Assembly (NCBI GenBank): GCA_945862035.1
Contig: CAMAXB010000146.1
Location: forward strand, 1 to 7,667
Length of the DNA: 7,667 bases
Direction of reading: 5' to 3'
Origin: Opitutus sp. GAS368
GTDB lineage: Bacteria > Verrucomicrobiota > Verrucomicrobiia > Opitutales > Opitutaceae
Shown here: piece after piece, positions 5,565-7,667 of the stretch
Layout: the number at the start of each line of letters is the position of its first letter
How positions within the stretch are numbered: the first letter of the stretch is position 1
The notes under the pieces: generated by a model
Database searches by the model: none
What the model saw: only the letters and a program-made list of their open reading frames with translations
What the model was told of the DNA's origin: nothing
Position numbers and translations under genes: made by a program

Positions 5565-7667
5565 ATGTCCGCTCCCGCCGAAAAGCTCACCCCGATGATG
5601 CAGCAGTACTTCGAGGTGCGCCGTGGGCTGGCGAAAGACACCCTGCTGCTTTTCCGTCTGGGGGATTTCTTCGAGCTGTTCTTCGATGACGCCGCGGTCG
5701 CGTCCAAGGTGTGTGGACTGACCCTGACCAAGCGGCAGGAAACCCCGATGGCCGGCATTCCGGCGCATGCGCTCGACACCTACGTCAACAAGCTGCTCGC
5801 CGCCGGGAAGAAGGTTGCGATCTGCGACCAGGCCGAGCCGGCCCAAGCGGGCAAGCTCGTGCGGCGTCAGCTCACCCGCATTCTTTCCCCGGGTACGACC
5901 CTCGCGGCCAGTCAACTGGACGCGAGTCGCAATCACTACCTCTGCGCGTTGGCCCTGGACCGCACCGGCCTGCACGCCGCGTGGCTCGATCTTTCGACGG
6001 GGGAGTTCCGCGTCGCGACGGATGTCCAACCCGGCAATCTGCTGCCGGTCCTGACTGCGCTGGATCCAGCCGAGCTCATCATGATCGAGGGCGACCTCGC
6101 GCGGTGGAAGGCGGCTCCGCACGAGGAGGCCGCAGTCCATGCGCTCCATGCCTTCTGTCGTCTCCGGCTGGTTACGGAACTACCCGGCTACCACTTTGAA
6201 GTCGCGGATGGGGCGCGCGCAGTCATGGCGGCTCTCGGGGTATTGAACCTGCAAGGCTTCGGTTTGGCCTATGATCACGCAGGACTTGGTCCGGCCGGGG
6301 CCCTGGTGCATTACGCCACGGAGAATCTCTGTGCGAAGCCGGAGAATCTCCGCTCCCTGCAGGAGTACCGCAGCGCCGGCACCCTGCTGCTCGATCCGGC
6401 GACGCTGCGGAATCTGGAGGTCTTTGAATCGGCGCGGGGTACGCGCGAGGGCACCCTTCTCTCCGCGATCAATCGCACCGCTACGCCGCCCGGCGCCCGT
6501 TTGCTCGAGCGCTGGCTCGCCTCGCCCGGTCTCGACCTTACCGAGATCCGGCGGCGATCAGGCACGGTGGCCGAACTGCTGGCGCGCCCGACCCTTCTGG
6601 GCGAGCTGCGGGAGCTGCTCGCTCCGGTCCGCGACATCCCCCGTATCCTCGGCCGCCTGCAGAATCGCCTGCGCAATCCGCGCGAGCTCGGCGGTGTCCG
6701 CGATACCCTGCAGCAGATGCCCCCGCTCCGCGGCCTGCTCGCGTCCTTCGGCGGCACGCTCGCCGAGGCTTACGTTCCCCGGCTGGCGGAGCTGCCGGGG
6801 CTGCGCGATCGCCTGACGCGTGCGCTTGCAGACGAGATGCCGGCCGACCTTTCGGAAGGCGGCTGCATGCGCACGGGATATGACGGCGAACTCGATCGTC
6901 TGCGCAGCCTAACCAGCGACAACAAGACTTGGCTTTCCGAGCTGGAAAAGCAGGAGCAGGATCGCACCAACATTCGCAGCCTCAAGGTGCGCTTCACGGG
7001 GAGTTTCGGCTACTACATCGAAGTCACCAAGGCCAACCTGCATCTGGTCCCGGCGGACTACATGCGCCGTCAGACCACGGTTAACGGCGAGCGCTATGTC
7101 ACCGAGGCCCTGCGCGCCAAGGAGAAGGAGATCTTTCATGCGGAGGAGAATGCCCTCGCCCGCGAGCAGGAGCTTTTCGCCTCGCTCGTGGCTGCAGTGC
7201 TCGACGAGTCGGTCGCGCTGGCGCACACCGCCGACGCGCTGGCCGAGCTTGATGTGCTTGCGGGATGGGCCGTGCTGGCGCGCGAGTGGGATTACACGCA
7301 GCCTGAGCTCGACGAGGGGGATGTGCTTGAAATCGCGGAAGGCCGTCACCCGGTCGTCGAGCAAGTCCTCAAGGATCCGGCGGCGGCGACGCGCGGGCGC
7401 CAGGCCTTTGTGCCCAACGACACGCTGCTCGCCAGCGGGGAGGCGCAGCTGGCGCTGATCACCGGGCCCAACATGGCGGGCAAGTCGACCTACATCAGGC
7501 AGGTCGCGTTGATCGCCCTGCTCGCGCAGGTCGGCTGCTGGGTGCCGGCCAAGCGCTGTCGCGTCGGCCTCATCGATCGGATCTTCTCGCGCGTCGGCGC
7601 GAGCGATGATCTGGCCCGCGGCAACTCGACCTTCATGGTCGAGATGAACGAGACCGCGAACATCCTC
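5565..7667 (+). CDS. mutS: DNA mismatch repair protein MutS, 3' end beyond the window
   Basis: The frame is open for 701 codons from the ATG at 5565 to the window edge; full-length MutS has roughly 850-900 residues. MutS clamps on mispaired or looped DNA and, in its ATP state, recruits MutL. The mismatch-recognition motif is F35-F36-E37 in RLGDFFELFFDDA, with Phe and Glu at the Phe-x-Glu positions (Phe36 and Glu38 in E. coli), so this is a repair-type MutS and not MutS2. The connector domain follows, then the lever and clamp helices, with RFTGSFGYYIEVTKANL in the clamp-lever region. The ATPase domain has Walker A TGPNMAGKST with Lys640. The window stops at FMVEMNETANIL, shortly before the expected Walker B DE motif; this is the window edge, not a truncation. 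No clear Shine-Dalgarno sequence precedes the start. The preceding gene runs the opposite way, so mutS has its own promoter. Confidence 0.98.
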   Translation, partial: MSAPAEKLTPMMQQYFEVRRGLAKDTLLLFRLGDFFELFFDDAAVASKVCGLTLTKRQETPMAGIPAHALDTYVNKLLAAGKKVAICDQAEPAQAGKLVRRQLTRILSPGTTLAASQLDASRNHYLCALALDRTGLHAAWLDLSTGEFRVATDVQPGNLLPVLTALDPAELIMIEGDLARWKAAPHEEAAVHALHAFCRLRLVTELPGYHFEVADGARAVMAALGVLNLQGFGLAYDHAGLGPAGALVHYATENLCAKPENLRSLQEYRSAGTLLLDPATLRNLEVFESARGTREGTLLSAINRTATPPGARLLERWLASPGLDLTEIRRRSGTVAELLARPTLLGELRELLAPVRDIPRILGRLQNRLRNPRELGGVRDTLQQMPPLRGLLASFGGTLAEAYVPRLAELPGLRDRLTRALADEMPADLSEGGCMRTGYDGELDRLRSLTSDNKTWLSELEKQEQDRTNIRSLKVRFTGSFGYYIEVTKANLHLVPADYMRRQTTVNGERYVTEALRAKEKEIFHAEENALAREQELFASLVAAVLDESVALAHTADALAELDVLAGWAVLAREWDYTQPELDEGDVLEIAEGRHPVVEQVLKDPAAATRGRQAFVPNDTLLASGEAQLALITGPNMAGKSTYIRQVALIALLAQVGCWVPAKRCRVGLIDRIFSRVGASDDLARGNSTFMVEMNETANIL

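Noticed and set aside
6271..6816. 181-codon plus-strand frame inside mutS
   Set aside because: It overlaps the continuous MutS frame, which carries family motifs on both sides; the product is Arg/Ser/Pro-rich shadow sequence.

Overview
The window is GC-rich chromosomal DNA from a Gram-negative bacterium. It carries a Tol-type envelope motor (TolQ, TolR, TolA), an encoded CCA end on its tRNA, and core replication and repair genes. Codons favour G or C at the third position and most genes lack a good Shine-Dalgarno sequence. Gaps between genes hold the CACGGATGRA-type repeats that I associate with environmental phyla such as Verrucomicrobiota (Opitutales). That placement is a tentative inference from style and recall, not a search result.

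Layout. At 1-106 there is a faint, broken minus-strand reading frame that I cannot name. Positions 146-262 (minus) hold tRNA-Ala(GGC) followed by a clear rho-independent terminator. Positions 330-2413 (minus) are the compact cluster tolQ-tolR-tolA, an inner-membrane proton-driven motor with its periplasm-spanning arm; the tRNA gene follows in the same direction. A 194-bp divergent gap separates tolQ from tmk-holB (2608-4284, plus), a common pairing of thymidylate kinase with the DNA polymerase III delta-prime subunit. A YbfF-like alpha/beta hydrolase (4446-5225, minus) converges on holB. mutS begins at 5565 (plus) and runs off the right edge just after its Walker A motif.

The most unusual content is non-coding. 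The hydrolase gene sits between two members of one short repeat family. On its left (4307-4440) there is a 10-bp-period tandem block followed by a long imperfect hairpin built on a 9-bp-period version of the same CACG core. On its right (5282-5466) there is a MITE-like element with near-perfect 31-bp inverted ends. The right end of that element overlaps the best candidate mutS promoter.

Functionally this is mostly housekeeping: envelope energisation, dTTP supply and clamp loading, mismatch repair, and a general esterase. I found no defence system, CRISPR array, prophage, transposase or other clearly new multi-gene system. The repeats and the broken frame at the left edge deserve the second look.
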